From: Methylobacterium sp. Leaf117
GTDB taxonomy: Bacteria > Pseudomonadota > Alphaproteobacteria > Rhizobiales > Beijerinckiaceae
Length of the DNA: 64,000 nt
NCBI RefSeq assembly: GCF_001422985.1
Contig: NZ_LMNL01000034.1
Location: forward strand, 603,512 to 667,511
Reading direction: 5' to 3'
Shown here: piece after piece, positions 17,313 through 27,028 of the stretch
Numbering within the stretch: position 1 is the first letter of the stretch
Layout of the letters: every line of letters starts with the position of its first letter
Notes under the pieces: generated by a model
What the model saw: the letters and a program-made list of their open reading frames with translations, nothing else
The model's database searches: none
What the model was told of the DNA's origin: nothing
Program-made: the position numbers and the translations under genes

Positions 17313-17413
17313 GGGAACCTCATGCTGTGCGTGGGGCGCGGCGGCAGGGCCGCGGCCTCTCGAAGGGGATCGGCCAGCCGCGGGGTCGGATCGGCCGCGC
17401 GGCCTGAAAGGCC

Positions 17414-18793
17414 TCAGGCTGCTTCGGCTTCGCGAGCCTTGGTCAGGTAACCGGTCACGGAGCGGGACGGCGTCAGGTAGCGCTCGGCCACCGCCGTGAG
17501 GCGCGCCTGCGTCACGCCCTCGATGTCGGAGGGCCAGCGCCGGACCTCCTCGATCGACTCGCCGATGGCGAGGGCCGAGCCGTAGATGCGGGCCAGCGAG
17601 GACTGGCTGTCGGAGGAATAGACCGTCTCGGCCACGAGCCGGGTCTTGGCCCGCTCGATCGCTTCCGCACTCAAGGCCTCGGAGGGAACGCGGCGGAGGA
17701 CGCGGTCGACCTCCTCCTCCAGCTTCTCCAGGCTGACGCCCTCGGCCGGGATCGCGTAGACTGAGAATCGGGTGTCGTCGATGGCCGAGCCCATGTACCA
17801 GGCGCCGGCATTCACGGCGACGCCGAGTTCCATCACCAGCTTGCGGTAGAGGTAGGAGGTCGAGCCACCGCCCATGACCTCGGCGAGCAGTTCGAGCGCA
17901 TGGCACTCGCCGTCTCGCGCAGTAATGCAGGACGGGGTTAGGTAGAGGCGCTGCAGGGTCGGCTGCTCGACCTTGGGATCGGCGACCGCGAGGCGGCGGA
18001 GCGCCCGCGGCTCCGGCTCCTTGGCGCGGATGCGCAGCGGCCGGGTGCCCTGCGGAGTAACGCGGCCGTAGGTGTCGTCGGCCATGCGGCGAACGTCGTC
18101 CGGGGTCACGTCGCCGGCAACCACCAGGATGGCATTCTCCGGCGTGTAGAAGCGCTTGTAATAGTCGAGAGCGTGCGTGCGGTTCAGTTCCTCGATCTCG
18201 TGCATCCAGCCGATGATCGGCGTGCCGTAGGGATGATGCACGAAGAGCGAGGCAGCCATCGCCTCGGACAGCTGCGCCGACGGGTCGGTCTCGACCCGCA
18301 TGCGGCGCTCCTCCAGCACCACGTCGCGCTCGGGCGCCACAACGGCATCGTCGAGGACGAGACCGGTCATGCGGTCGGCCTCGAATTCCATCATCGTCCG
18401 CAGGTGATCGCGGGCGACGCGCTGGAAATAGGCGGTGTAATCGTAGGAGGTGAAGGCGTTCTCCTGGCCGCCGAGGCCGGAGACGGCCTTGGAGAAGGCG
18501 CCGATCGGGTGCTGCTCGGTCCCCTTGAACATCAGGTGCTCAAGGAAATGGGCGATGCCTGACTGGCCGAGCGGATCATCGGCCGAGCCGTTGCGGTACC
18601 ACACCATATGCGTGACGACCGGGGCGCGGTGATCGGGAACGACGACGACATCGAGTCCATTGTCGAGGGCGAAGGCACTGACCTCGGGCCCACCTGCCTC
18701 GGAGCGTCCGAAGGGAGCGGCTTCCGCCCGACCGGCGCTGCCGTGCCGGCGCGTCGGTCCGAAGAGGGGCGTGTCCTTCCTGAACAGATGCAT
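17414..18793 (-). CDS. M16 family zinc peptidase (pitrilysin-like, active subunit)
   Basis: 459 residues. The inverted zinc motif HFLEHLMFKGT is intact, followed about 75 residues later by VVLEERRMRVETDPSAQL with the third Glu ligand. The C-terminal M16 domain includes EVMGGGSTSYLYRKLV. The start is the ATG at 18793 (MHLFRKDTPLF), preceded by aaggaag eleven bases upstream, an unusually good Shine-Dalgarno for this window; longer in-frame starts lack one. It should degrade peptides or process exported proteins together with the zinc-less partner downstream. There is no classical signal peptide. Confidence 0.92.
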   Translation of the reverse strand: MHLFRKDTPLFGPTRRHGSAGRAEAAPFGRSEAGGPEVSAFALDNGLDVVVVPDHRAPVVTHMVWYRNGSADDPLGQSGIAHFLEHLMFKGTEQHPIGAFSKAVSGLGGQENAFTSYDYTAYFQRVARDHLRTMMEFEADRMTGLVLDDAVVAPERDVVLEERRMRVETDPSAQLSEAMAASLFVHHPYGTPIIGWMHEIEELNRTHALDYYKRFYTPENAILVVAGDVTPDDVRRMADDTYGRVTPQGTRPLRIRAKEPEPRALRRLAVADPKVEQPTLQRLYLTPSCITARDGECHALELLAEVMGGGSTSYLYRKLVMELGVAVNAGAWYMGSAIDDTRFSVYAIPAEGVSLEKLEEEVDRVLRRVPSEALSAEAIERAKTRLVAETVYSSDSQSSLARIYGSALAIGESIEEVRRWPSDIEGVTQARLTAVAERYLTPSRSVTGYLTKAREAEAA

Positions 18794-18946
18794 CGAAGCT
18801 CTTCCTTCTGCGGCTGGCAGCCTGCGAGGGCCATCCGTCATGTTGGCATTGCGCCGGCTCCACGCCACGGGGGTGCGTCGGAGGGGCAGGAAACGGGTTC
18901 TCTCGCGACGCCCGCACCCTGCGCGGCGCCGAGCCTGATCCGGAAT

Positions 18947-19585
18947 TCAGTTCGCTGAGCGCGCACGCACATAGGCGCCCGGATCGGATTCTTCGCGCTC
19001 GCGGTAGGGATTGTTCACAGGGTCACCATTGGTCTTGGCAACCTTACGGGGCGGCTTGCGATAGCCATTGGGCGGATCGGTAAGCACGTCGCGATCGGGC
19101 TCGACCGCCGACGGCTCCGCGACTTCGGCGGAGCGCAGGCCGAAGGGGTTCGACCAGAACGAGTTCCGGTCATCGTTCTCGCCTTCGGGGCGCCCCGGCT
19201 CGGTACGGGTCTGGGCACTGGCACGGCGCCCGCCACGCATCTCGTCGATCGACAGGGTCATGTTGTTGTCGTTCATCCGGCCCTGTGCACCTCGCGCGAT
19301 GGGCTTCTTAGCCTCCTCGCGTTCGCGCTCACGCTGGACGATTTCGGGATCCTTCGGCCATTGGGCCGAGGCTTCGGGCTGGCGCGGGGCCGGCAGGGCC
19401 TTGCCGTCGAGCTTGGGCGGCATCACGAGGGGGGCCCGCTCGCGATAGGTGATCGCGGGCTTCTCGGGCTCGATGAGGCCGATGTTGCTGAGGGCGTCGC
19501 GCATGAAGACGCCCTGCTGCGCCTGCGCGCTCCCGGCGGTCAGAACACCCGCCATAACCAACAGCAAACCGCGATGCCCGATCAT
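18947..19585 (-). CDS. secreted hypothetical protein, charged and disordered
   Basis: 212 residues starting at ATG 19585 with a clear signal peptide (LLLVMAGVLTAGSAQAQ). The mature part is rich in Arg, Glu, Pro and Asp with no obvious fold: IVQREREREEAKKP, NNMTLSIDEMRGGRRAS and NPYREREESDPGAYV are typical. I do not recognise a family. It lies directly upstream of the M16 pair on the same strand (153 bases), so co-expression is possible. A periplasmic role linked to the peptidases is speculation. Confidence 0.72.
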   Translation of the reverse strand: MIGHRGLLLVMAGVLTAGSAQAQQGVFMRDALSNIGLIEPEKPAITYRERAPLVMPPKLDGKALPAPRQPEASAQWPKDPEIVQREREREEAKKPIARGAQGRMNDNNMTLSIDEMRGGRRASAQTRTEPGRPEGENDDRNSFWSNPFGLRSAEVAEPSAVEPDRDVLTDPPNGYRKPPRKVAKTNGDPVNNPYREREESDPGAYVRARSAN

Positions 19586-19795
19586 GCTATCCCCGCTCTC
19601 CGCCCGGTTGTGGGTCCCGGTTGCCCGAGCCCGGATGGTCGCCTTGTGTACAGCGATCCTGATCCGACCCTCTCGGCCTGACCTGGGTTTCAGGCGATCG
19701 TATGGCGCCTTGACCGCAGCGCACCAGCCGCGGCCGCACAACGATTCCGACTGTGACTTACGGATCACAGGGCGACTAGAAATGCCGATCCTGTT

Positions 19796-20290
19796 TCAAA
19801 GGCTGGAACCCGTGCGCCGGGGTACCGGCCGCAGGCTGTCGAGGATGAGGCCAACAACGCCCGCGACGATGGCCGCATCGGCGATGTTAAAAACGTACCA
19901 GGACCAAGTGCGCCAGTGGAGGTGAACGAAGTCGAACACCGCGCCATAGGCCGCCCGGTCGATGGCGTTGCCGATGGCGCCGCCTGCTACGAGCCCGAGG
20001 GCAACGGCGAGCAGACGCGTCTCCGCTCGCCGCATCCAGAAGATCAGGCCGAGGGCCGCCAGGCAGGACACCCCCACCAAAACCCAGCGGCCGAGGCCAC
20101 CCTCCTGCTGAAACATCCCGTAGGACACGCCCCGGTTCCAGACGACGAGGAACTCGGCGAAGGGGGTGAGCCGCCAGGGCTGGGTCAGCACCAGATCGGT
20201 GCCGAAATAGAGCCAAAGCTTCGAAGCCTGGTCGAAGACCAGGGTCAGGAGAAGGGCACCGAGGCCGAGGCGGAAAGGAGTTACGTGCAT
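19796..20290 (-). CDS. lspA: lipoprotein signal peptidase (signal peptidase II)
   Basis: 164 residues with four hydrophobic segments. LspA is an inner-membrane aspartyl protease that cleaves prolipoproteins before the lipidated Cys. The catalytic aspartates lie in [17 protein letters not shown] and [19 protein letters not shown] and [12 protein letters not shown] are the other conserved boxes. ATG 20290 ([10 protein letters not shown]) is used; upstream extensions run towards ileS. It sits 49 bases after ileS, the conserved ileS-lspA arrangement. Confidence 0.95.
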   Translation of the reverse strand: MHVTPFRLGLGALLLTLVFDQASKLWLYFGTDLVLTQPWRLTPFAEFLVVWNRGVSYGMFQQEGGLGRWVLVGVSCLAALGLIFWMRRAETRLLAVALGLVAGGAIGNAIDRAAYGAVFDFVHLHWRTWSWYVFNIADAAIVAGVVGLILDSLRPVPRRTGSSL

Positions 20291-20339
20291 GGTTTGGCCC
20301 TCCCCCCTGGCTGGGGGAAGGGGTGCTGCGGACGCTGGC

Positions 20340-23321
20340 TCACGCGGCACTCGTGCTGGCCTGGGCGGCATCCCACTCGCGCAGGGCGCGGGCGTCGCGT
20401 GGGGTCACGTCGGGATAGTCCGGGTCGTTGCCGACCTCGGGCGTCACCCGCCAGGATCGGGCGCATTTCCGGCCCTCGGCCAGGGCCGGCACCACCGCAA
20501 CGCCTCGCACATCGTCGAGGCGGAAGGCCTCCGCCGGGCCTTCCCCGTCCGTGATCCGGATGGCGGACGTGATGCAGATATCGGCGAAGTCGACGCCCTC
20601 GACGATCGCTCGCAGCGCCGAGTCCGCGATGAACACGGTAGGCGCCGCCTCGAGGCTGGCGCCGATGCGCTTGGCCGTGCGCTCGATCTCCAAGGCGCCG
20701 GTGACGACCCGGCGCACGCGGCGGATGGTCTGCCAGCGCGTCGCCAGAGCGTCGTCCCGCCAAGCGGCCGGCGTCTCCGGAAGGATCTGGAGATGGACCG
20801 AGTCGTTTTCGGATGGGTAGCGGTCGAGCCACGCCTCTTCGGCCGTGAAGGCTAGGACAGGGCTCAGCCAGATCGTAACCCGGCGGAAGGTCTCATCGAT
20901 AACCTGCAGGGCGGCCCGGCGCACCGCAGACGAGGCAGGATCGCAGTAGAGCACGTCCTTGCGGACATCGAAGTAGAAAGCCGAAAGATCGCCCGTCATG
21001 AAACCGTTGAGGAGTGCCACCACCCGCTTGGTGTCGAAGGTCGCGTAGGCTTCGCGGATCTCGCCGTCGAGTTCGGAGAGGCGGTGCCGGATCAGCCGCT
21101 CCAGTTCGGGCAGGTCCGCATGGGCGATCTCGGTGCCGGGTTCGAAATGTGCCAGCGAGCCAAGCATCCATCGCAGCGAGTTACGCAACTTACGGTAGGT
21201 CTCAGCAAAGGTCTTGATGATCTCGGGCCCGATGCGTAGATCATCGGCATAGTCGGAGGCCGCAACCCACAGGCGCAGGATGTCGGCACCGGAATCCTTG
21301 ATGACATTCTGTGGCGCGACGACGTTGCCCTTGGACTTCGACATCTTCAGGCCCTTGGGGTCGAGTACGAACCCGTGGGTCAGGACGATGTCGTAGGGCG
21401 CGCGTCCGCGAGTGCCTGCGGATTCCAGCAATGACGACTGGAACCAGCCGCGATGCTGGTCCGAGCCCTCAAGGTACATCACCGTGTCGGTGCCGCCATC
21501 GCGACGGCGCTTGACGCCGGAAAGACCTGGAAACTGCTCGGGATCATCAAGCACGAAGGCATGTGTCGAGCCGGAATCGAACCAGACGTCGAGGACGTCC
21601 GTGACCTTTTCATAGTCCGCCGGATCGTAGTCCGGGGCGAGAAAGCGGGCGCCATCCGCATCGGTGAACCAAGCGTCGGCGCCCTCCGCCTGGAAGGCGG
21701 CAGCGATGCGAGCATTCACGCGCTCATCGCGTAGCACCTCGTGAGTACCGCGCTTGACGAAGACCGTGATCGGCACACCCCAGGCGCGCTGGCGCGAGAC
21801 CACCCAGTCTGGCCGGTTGGCGACCATCCCGTTGATGCGATTCTTGCCCTGCGGCGGTACCCACTGGGTCTCCTCGATCGCCTGGACGGCAACCTCACGC
21901 AGGGTTCGGTTGCCGAGAGAATCCACTGGGCGGTCCATCGCAATGAACCATTGCGGGGTGTTGCGGAAGATGACCGGCTTCTTCGATCGCCAGGAATGCG
22001 GGTAGCTATGCTTGAGCGTGCCACGCGCCACCAAGGTACCCGCGTCGGTGAGCGCAGCGATGACCGCCTTGTTGGCGTCGCCCTTCTCGCCCTTGTGATT
22101 CAAGACGAGTTTTCCCGTGAAACCGGGCGCCTCGTCGGTCAGCATCCCATCGGCATCCACCGTGTAGGGGATGCGGGTGTCGATGCCGCGCTCAGCCAGC
22201 ATCCGGCCGTTGGCCATCCAGACCTCGAAATCCTCCCGGCCGTGGCTCGGCGCCGTGTGGACGAAGCCGGTACCGGCCTCGTCCGTGACATGTTCGCCAT
22301 CGAGGAGCGGAACGGCGAAGTCGTAACCGGGCACGTGGGCGGCGAGCGGATGGCTTAGGGTCAGGCCGGCGAGTTCGGTCGGCGCGACGTCGCGCAGGCG
22401 CTCGAAGGTCTCGACGCGGGCGCTGGCGAAGACGGAAGCGGCGAGCGTGTCCGCAAGGACATAGGCGTCGCCGACCTTGGCCCAGTTGTCGTCGGCGGCT
22501 GCCGTGACCCTGTAGAGGCCATAGGCGACCTTCTTAGAATAGGCGACCGCCCGGTTGGCCGGCATGGTCCAGGGCGTGGTGGTCCAGATCACCACCCGTG
22601 CCGGTGCAAGCTCCGTCGGAGCGCCGTCAGTGATCCGGAAGGCGGCGAAGATCGCGTCGCTGACGACGTCCTCGTATTCGACTTCGGCTTCGGCCAAAGC
22701 TGTCTTCTCGACCACCGACCACATCACCGGCTTCGAGCCGCGGTAGAGCTGGCCCGTCATCGCGAAGGCCATGAGTTCGCGGGCGATGGTGGCCTCGGCG
22801 GGGAACGTCATGGTGGCGTAAGGATGATCCCAATCACCGGTGACGCCCAGGCGCTTGAACTCCTCACGCTGCACGTCGAGCCACTGCCCCGCGAAGGCCC
22901 GGCACTCCTGGCGGAATTCGAGGACCGGCACCTCGTCCTTGTTGCGGCCCTTGGCGCGGTACTGCTCCTCGATCTTCCATTCGATCGGCAGGCCGTGGCA
23001 ATCCCATCCCGGCACGTAATTGGCGTCATAGTCGAGCGCGCCCTGCGCGCGGACGATAACGTCCTTCAGGATCTTGTTCAGCGCCGTGCCGATGTGAATG
23101 TTGCCGTTGGCGTAGGGCGGGCCGTCATGCAGCACGAATTTCGGCCGGCCGGCTGCCTGAGCACGAATCCGTCCATAGAGGCCAGTGGCGGCCCATCGCT
23201 CGAGAAGCAGAGGTTCGCGTACCGGCAGGCCGGCCCGCATCGGGAACTCGGTCTGAGGCAGGAACAGGGTCTTCGAATAGTCGCGGGCTGGCACGACGGG
23301 GGGGGAGGTCTGGTCGCTCAT
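20340..23321 (-). CDS. ileS: isoleucyl-tRNA synthetase
   Basis: A 993-residue class I synthetase. The HIGH motif is NGNIHIG (residues 72-78), the KMSKS motif [10 protein letters not shown] (about residue 660), and the tRNA/editing region includes [13 protein letters not shown]. The C-terminus retains one cysteine in [14 protein letters not shown] but lacks the second CxxC pair of the zinc finger found in E. coli IleS, so the terminal zinc site looks degenerate. It is followed by lspA. No leader or T-box element is visible in the 390 bases upstream. Confidence 0.97.
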   Translation of the reverse strand: MSDQTSPPVVPARDYSKTLFLPQTEFPMRAGLPVREPLLLERWAATGLYGRIRAQAAGRPKFVLHDGPPYANGNIHIGTALNKILKDVIVRAQGALDYDANYVPGWDCHGLPIEWKIEEQYRAKGRNKDEVPVLEFRQECRAFAGQWLDVQREEFKRLGVTGDWDHPYATMTFPAEATIARELMAFAMTGQLYRGSKPVMWSVVEKTALAEAEVEYEDVVSDAIFAAFRITDGAPTELAPARVVIWTTTPWTMPANRAVAYSKKVAYGLYRVTAAADDNWAKVGDAYVLADTLAASVFASARVETFERLRDVAPTELAGLTLSHPLAAHVPGYDFAVPLLDGEHVTDEAGTGFVHTAPSHGREDFEVWMANGRMLAERGIDTRIPYTVDADGMLTDEAPGFTGKLVLNHKGEKGDANKAVIAALTDAGTLVARGTLKHSYPHSWRSKKPVIFRNTPQWFIAMDRPVDSLGNRTLREVAVQAIEETQWVPPQGKNRINGMVANRPDWVVSRQRAWGVPITVFVKRGTHEVLRDERVNARIAAAFQAEGADAWFTDADGARFLAPDYDPADYEKVTDVLDVWFDSGSTHAFVLDDPEQFPGLSGVKRRRDGGTDTVMYLEGSDQHRGWFQSSLLESAGTRGRAPYDIVLTHGFVLDPKGLKMSKSKGNVVAPQNVIKDSGADILRLWVAASDYADDLRIGPEIIKTFAETYRKLRNSLRWMLGSLAHFEPGTEIAHADLPELERLIRHRLSELDGEIREAYATFDTKRVVALLNGFMTGDLSAFYFDVRKDVLYCDPASSAVRRAALQVIDETFRRVTIWLSPVLAFTAEEAWLDRYPSENDSVHLQILPETPAAWRDDALATRWQTIRRVRRVVTGALEIERTAKRIGASLEAAPTVFIADSALRAIVEGVDFADICITSAIRITDGEGPAEAFRLDDVRGVAVVPALAEGRKCARSWRVTPEVGNDPDYPDVTPRDARALREWDAAQASTSAA

Positions 23322-23713
23322 GGGATGTCTGTGAGGTCTTCGGCGCGGGTCGGTGTCGGGCGGTCGGTGGGCGATCTGCCCCCAGGGCCAGCGGAACGGA
23401 GGCGAGTGATCGCCCTCCCGGCCTTCGCATCGGGTCCGCTACGGCGGCCCTCAGGCGCAGGCCGGGCTCATAATTCGAGACCGGGTCGTCCGGTCCGGCA
23501 CACCGAACCACCCGCACGGATCACCATCAACGCACATCTGGCGGCTTCTAGCAGCGGTATCGACCTGAGACTAGCGAGCTTTCCGACCTCCTGCACGTTC
23601 GGCCCGAACTTTCAATGCCACCTTTTCCAAGCTCGGCCGTTGTTTCTCACGCGCTCGGGACCTGTCCTGGTTGAAGGATGAGCCGAGACGCGGCGTCATC
23701 TGGAGACACCGTC
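23322..23713. other. divergent intergenic region upstream of ileS
   Basis: 392 bases between ileS and a small secreted protein gene; it must hold the promoters of both. I see no tRNA, conserved coding segment or strong inverted repeat. Confidence 0.5.
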
Positions 23714-23980
23714 ATGAGAAAAGCTCTGCTCGCCGCCAGCCTCGTCCTGTCCGCCTTTGCCCTGTCGGGCACGGCCGAAGCACAGGGCCTGCCCGGTGGA
23801 ATGCGCCGTGGAGCCGCCGAGGGGGATCGGGTCGCCGGTCCGGTGGGCGGCATCGTGGGCGGTGCGGTCGGAGGCGCGGTCGGCACGGTGAACGGGGCGC
23901 TCGGCATCGATCCCGGCCGCCGCGCCTATCGCACGCGCATGAAGTCGCGCGGCCATTCCCACCATCGCCGTCACCGCTGA
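23714..23980 (+). CDS. small secreted glycine-rich protein
   Basis: 88 residues: a signal peptide (RKALLAASLVLSAFALSGTAEA), then a Gly/Val/Ala segment GPVGGIVGGAVGGAVGTVNG resembling a glycine-zipper hairpin, and a basic His/Arg tail (MKSRGHSHHRRHR). ATG 23714 follows an A-rich, G-containing leader. Similar small proteins are common in Methylobacteriaceae but their function is unknown; a glycine-zipper segment suggests membrane association. No operon partner. Confidence 0.65.
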   Translation: MRKALLAASLVLSAFALSGTAEAQGLPGGMRRGAAEGDRVAGPVGGIVGGAVGGAVGTVNGALGIDPGRRAYRTRMKSRGHSHHRRHR

Positions 23981-24004
23981 GCGGAGCGCCGCTTCTGGGC
24001 CAGG

Positions 24005-24600
24005 AGAGTAGGGCTCGGAGCCGATGACGATGGACGCACCGATCAGTGTCCATCGGTCCGGCACGTCGCCGAAGATCAGGTAACCCAGCACCAACGACCA
24101 GAGCAGTTGGATGGACATCAAGGACGCCAGCACGTTTGCGGGCGCCCAGACGTGGGCGGACACCAGCCGCCAATGCCTCACCGTGCCGAAGAGGCCGAGC
24201 GGCAAGGCGGCGCGGAGTCGACCATTCGCCGAGTAGCGGCCTGGTGATCAGCGTGCCAATCAAGGGCGCGGCGCACTCGGTCGACAGGGTTTCGGCGAGT
24301 TGGAGCTTGCGCAGGGTCCGGGAGCTGAGGGCCGTCGATCCGAACAGCAGCAGCGCACGCAGGACCTAGGGACCGAACCGATTCGTCTGGGCCACACCGG
24401 GCGCTCACAGCGGGTTCAGGACCAACAAGACCAGGCAGACCTTCACCGCGTAGCGCATGACGGTCGAGAGCAGTGGGTCGCCTCAGGCCAGCCAGCGTCT
24501 CGGCCGACGCGTCGAGGCAGGCGAAGAAGGCCCGGTACCGCACAGCAGCGCGATGCCGACCGGGCGCCCTTTCCGGGGCGCGGCGGCCCTCGAATCGATC
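24005..24600 (-). pseudogene. decayed EamA/DMT-family transporter
   Basis: Fragments of one EamA permease can be read on the minus strand in different frames. In order from its 5' end: FFACLDASAETLA; VMRYAVKVCLVLLVLNPL followed by an in-frame stop; VLRALLLFGSTALSSRTLRK and LQLAETLSTECAAPLIGTLI leading to RPLLGEW; then, after a frameshift, GTVRHWRLVSAHVWAPANVL and LLWSLVLGYLIFGDVPDRWT followed by LIGASIVIGS. The stretch between the two EamA halves is largely missing, so there are at least two stops, frameshifts and an internal deletion. Ends are approximate. No intact frame covers it. Confidence 0.75.
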
Positions 24601-24810
24601 CCCAAGGGCTCGATCCCAATCTCGGCGCGCCGCTTGGCCAGAGCCATGGGGCCCAGCGTCAGTCCTTTGACGCGGAGCTTCAGAGCAGGGCCGCATTCCC
24701 GCATAGCCGCACCGGGTTGGACCTAGCGTCACACATGGCAGCAGGAGTCGAAAGAGAGAACCGGAAGGGATCGATCGCACGGAACTGAAACCCGATATTC
24801 ACCCACATTT

Positions 24811-24827
24811 GAAATCGGCGCGATTTC
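24811..24827. promoter_or_regulatory. inverted repeat upstream of small membrane protein gene
   Basis: A perfect 7-bp inverted repeat (gaaatcg, gcg, cgatttc) 76 bases before the start codon of the small membrane protein. Possible operator; no regulator is identified. Confidence 0.3.
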
Positions 24828-24903
24828 GCGCACCACGGTCCCGAAGCCTTAAGAATGTTGGGTGCAAGCGAGAGGTACGAGTGCCGCCTTCGGAGGGCGA
24901 TCC

Positions 24904-25188
24904 ATGACGAAGGCCGTGCCGTTACTTGCCACCTTTGGGCTGGTCTGCCTGATGGTTCTCCCGGCTCCCGGGATCTGGGGCCTTGTGATCGGCCTCACCT
25001 GCACCATCACCATCCTGATCTGCGGGGTCTTATGGATGTTCGATCGCGCCGCCACCCACTTGGCGCGCCTGATCGAGCGCAACCGCAACCGCTTCCTGCG
25101 GCGCCGTCGGGCAGTTCATGCGGGGTCTGGTATGATGCGCAAAGCCAAACCCGAGGCTGTCAACGCCAAGCCGCACCTGCCGGCGTAG
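24904..25188 (+). CDS. small two-helix membrane protein
   Basis: 94 residues from ATG 24904. Two hydrophobic helices (LLATFGLVCLMVLPAPGIWG and LVIGLTCTITILICGVLW) are followed by a strongly basic cytoplasmic tail (RLIERNRNRFLRRRRAV). The leader has cggagggcg eight bases before the start, a good ribosome site that supports it being a real gene. Family unrecognised; topology suggests both ends inside. Confidence 0.65.
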   Translation: MTKAVPLLATFGLVCLMVLPAPGIWGLVIGLTCTITILICGVLWMFDRAATHLARLIERNRNRFLRRRRAVHAGSGMMRKAKPEAVNAKPHLPA

Positions 25189-25299
25189 GGTCCCTTGCAG
25201 CCTTGACGGCCTCGGGTCGTGCAGGAGGTCGGAGAGGCTGTGCTGAGCGCACACGGCCGCTGGGTGGTACGGCGGTCTCCGACCCATAGGGCGGCCCGT

Positions 25300-25836
25300 C
25301 TACAGAGCTTCCGGAACCACCAGCGAATCCGACTCCTCCTCATCCATCTCGGAATCGCCCTCGACCTCGTGGCCGGTGACGCCGGACGCCTCGGCGAGGT
25401 TGCGGGCGGCCTTGCGCAGGAGCTTGCGAAGCCGACGCTTCTCCTTGCCGTCGAATCCATCGAGGAGTTCCGCCTCGACATCATCCCACAGCCGCTCGAT
25501 GGCCGCAGCCTTGGCCAGCCCCGTCTCGGTGAGCCGCACGCGTACGATGCGGCCGTCGCCGGCCTCGGCCCGGCGCTCCACGAAGCCGAGGGCAGCGAGC
25601 CGCGAAATCGTCTTGGAGGCGGTGGGCGGGCGCACCCGCAGCATCGCGGCGAGATCCCCCATCGTCATGGTCCCGGCGGCGGCCAGCGCCTGCACCACCT
25701 GCTCCTGACCGGCGAAGAGGTCGAGGGCAACCAAGCGGTCACCGATACGGGACCGGTGCAGGCGCGCGGCCTGGACCAGGGCCCAACCGACGCTCTTGGC
25801 GCCCGGGGGACGGAGGCGCTTGTCGGATTTCGCCAT
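25300..25836 (-). CDS. MarR-family transcriptional regulator
   Basis: 178 residues starting at ATG 25836 (MAKSDKRLRPPG). The winged helix-turn-helix is clear: GTMTMGDLAAMLRVRPPTAS and KTISRLAALGFVERRA with the wing GDGRIVRVRLTETG. The C-terminus is an acidic tail (EVEGDSEMDEEESDS) beyond the usual length. MarR proteins bind DNA as dimers and respond to small phenolic or oxidative ligands. Its target is not obvious: no divergent transporter or enzyme gene adjoins it, and the nearest genes are the sugar cassette and the small membrane protein. Confidence 0.88.
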   Translation of the reverse strand: MAKSDKRLRPPGAKSVGWALVQAARLHRSRIGDRLVALDLFAGQEQVVQALAAAGTMTMGDLAAMLRVRPPTASKTISRLAALGFVERRAEAGDGRIVRVRLTETGLAKAAAIERLWDDVEAELLDGFDGKEKRRLRKLLRKAARNLAEASGVTGHEVEGDSEMDEEESDSLVVPEAL

Positions 25837-26228
25837 GCTGCGTTCGCCCTCCCTGTCGGTTCCCGCTCCGGGAAGCGACGCCATCGCCGCACGGGTCAGG
25901 CCGCCCTCGCCAGGCTCGGCCGTCCCGCGCTCGTCAGCCGCCCACATCGCACGTCCTCTTCTTCGACCCTAGCGCGATGGCTCCTTGCCCGCGCCCATCA
26001 TTCCGGATGCATCCACGAGCAACCGGGATGATCCTCTCAGGCCCGGGCATGACCGGCCCATGTGAAGCTGCGATGACAGGCGCCCCGGGCGAGCCCGCAA
26101 GAGACTGGAAAAGCCGGCTCATCGATCGGCCGGCCCCACGCCTGGACGAAGCCCATCCCCTCGACTAAGCCTTGCGGAAACGCCGCTCCGGCCCCCTTCC
26201 GGGCCCCGCGAAGACCGTTCAGGACCCC
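25837..26228. other. intergenic region upstream of the CDP-sugar cassette
   Basis: 392 bases between the MarR gene and rfbF. It must contain the cassette promoter. It includes GC-rich hairpin-capable stretches near 26080-26130 but no recognisable riboswitch or gene. Confidence 0.45.
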
Positions 26229-26996
26229 ATGAAGGCAGTCATCCTCGCAGGCGGTCTCGGTACGCGCCTGTCTGAGGAGACAGTGACGCGGCCTAAGCCC
26301 ATGCTGGAGATCGGCGGTCGTCCGATCCTCTGGCACATCATGCAGATCTTCGCCGCTCACGGGGTGCGCGAATTCATCATCTGCCTCGGCTACAAGGGCT
26401 ACGTTATCAAGGAATTCTTCCTGAACTACCGACTGCACCTCTCCGACGTCACCATCGACATCGGACGCGGCGACGTCGACTTTCACCGCAGCGCTGCCGA
26501 GGACTGGCGCGTTTCGCTGATCGAGACAGGCGAAACCACCATGACGGGCGGGCGGTTGAAGCGCGTGCGCGCCTATCTGGGGGACGACGACTTCTTCATG
26601 ACCTACGGCGACGGCGTTGCCGACGTGGACCTCACCGCGCTCGCTGCCTTCCACAAGGCGCAGGGCAGGCTCGCCACCCTCACGGCGGTGACACCGCCTG
26701 GCCGCTTCGGCGCGCTGGATCTCGAGGCCGGCACGGTGCGCCGCTTCCGCGAGAAGCCGGCGGGGGACGGAGCGACGATCAACGGCGGCTTCTTCGTGCT
26801 CTCGCCGCGCGTCTTCGACCGGATCGCGGGGGACGGCACGGTGTGGGAAGCAGAACCCCTGGAGGGCCTTGCCGCCGACGGGCAGCTCGCGGCCTACGTC
26901 CACACCGGGTTCTGGCAGGCAATGGATACCCTGCGCGACAAGAACCACCTCGAAGCCCTGTGGGCGAGCGAGGCGCCGCCCTGGAAGTGCTGGTAG
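26229..26996 (+). CDS. rfbF: glucose-1-phosphate cytidylyltransferase
   Basis: 255 residues. RfbF makes CDP-glucose from glucose-1-phosphate and CTP. The nucleotidyltransferase signature ILAGGLGTRLSEETVTRPKP is at the very N-terminus, followed by MLEIGGRPILWHIM and FIICLGYKGYVIKEFF, which are specific to the RfbF subgroup. ATG 26229 starts directly at MKAVILAGG. It is the first of five same-strand genes (26.2-30.9 kb), 32 bases before rfbG. Confidence 0.95.
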   Translation: MKAVILAGGLGTRLSEETVTRPKPMLEIGGRPILWHIMQIFAAHGVREFIICLGYKGYVIKEFFLNYRLHLSDVTIDIGRGDVDFHRSAAEDWRVSLIETGETTMTGGRLKRVRAYLGDDDFFMTYGDGVADVDLTALAAFHKAQGRLATLTAVTPPGRFGALDLEAGTVRRFREKPAGDGATINGGFFVLSPRVFDRIAGDGTVWEAEPLEGLAADGQLAAYVHTGFWQAMDTLRDKNHLEALWASEAPPWKCW

Positions 26997-27028
26997 TCTC
27001 GTCGCCCCCCTGGAGATCGATTTTCAGC

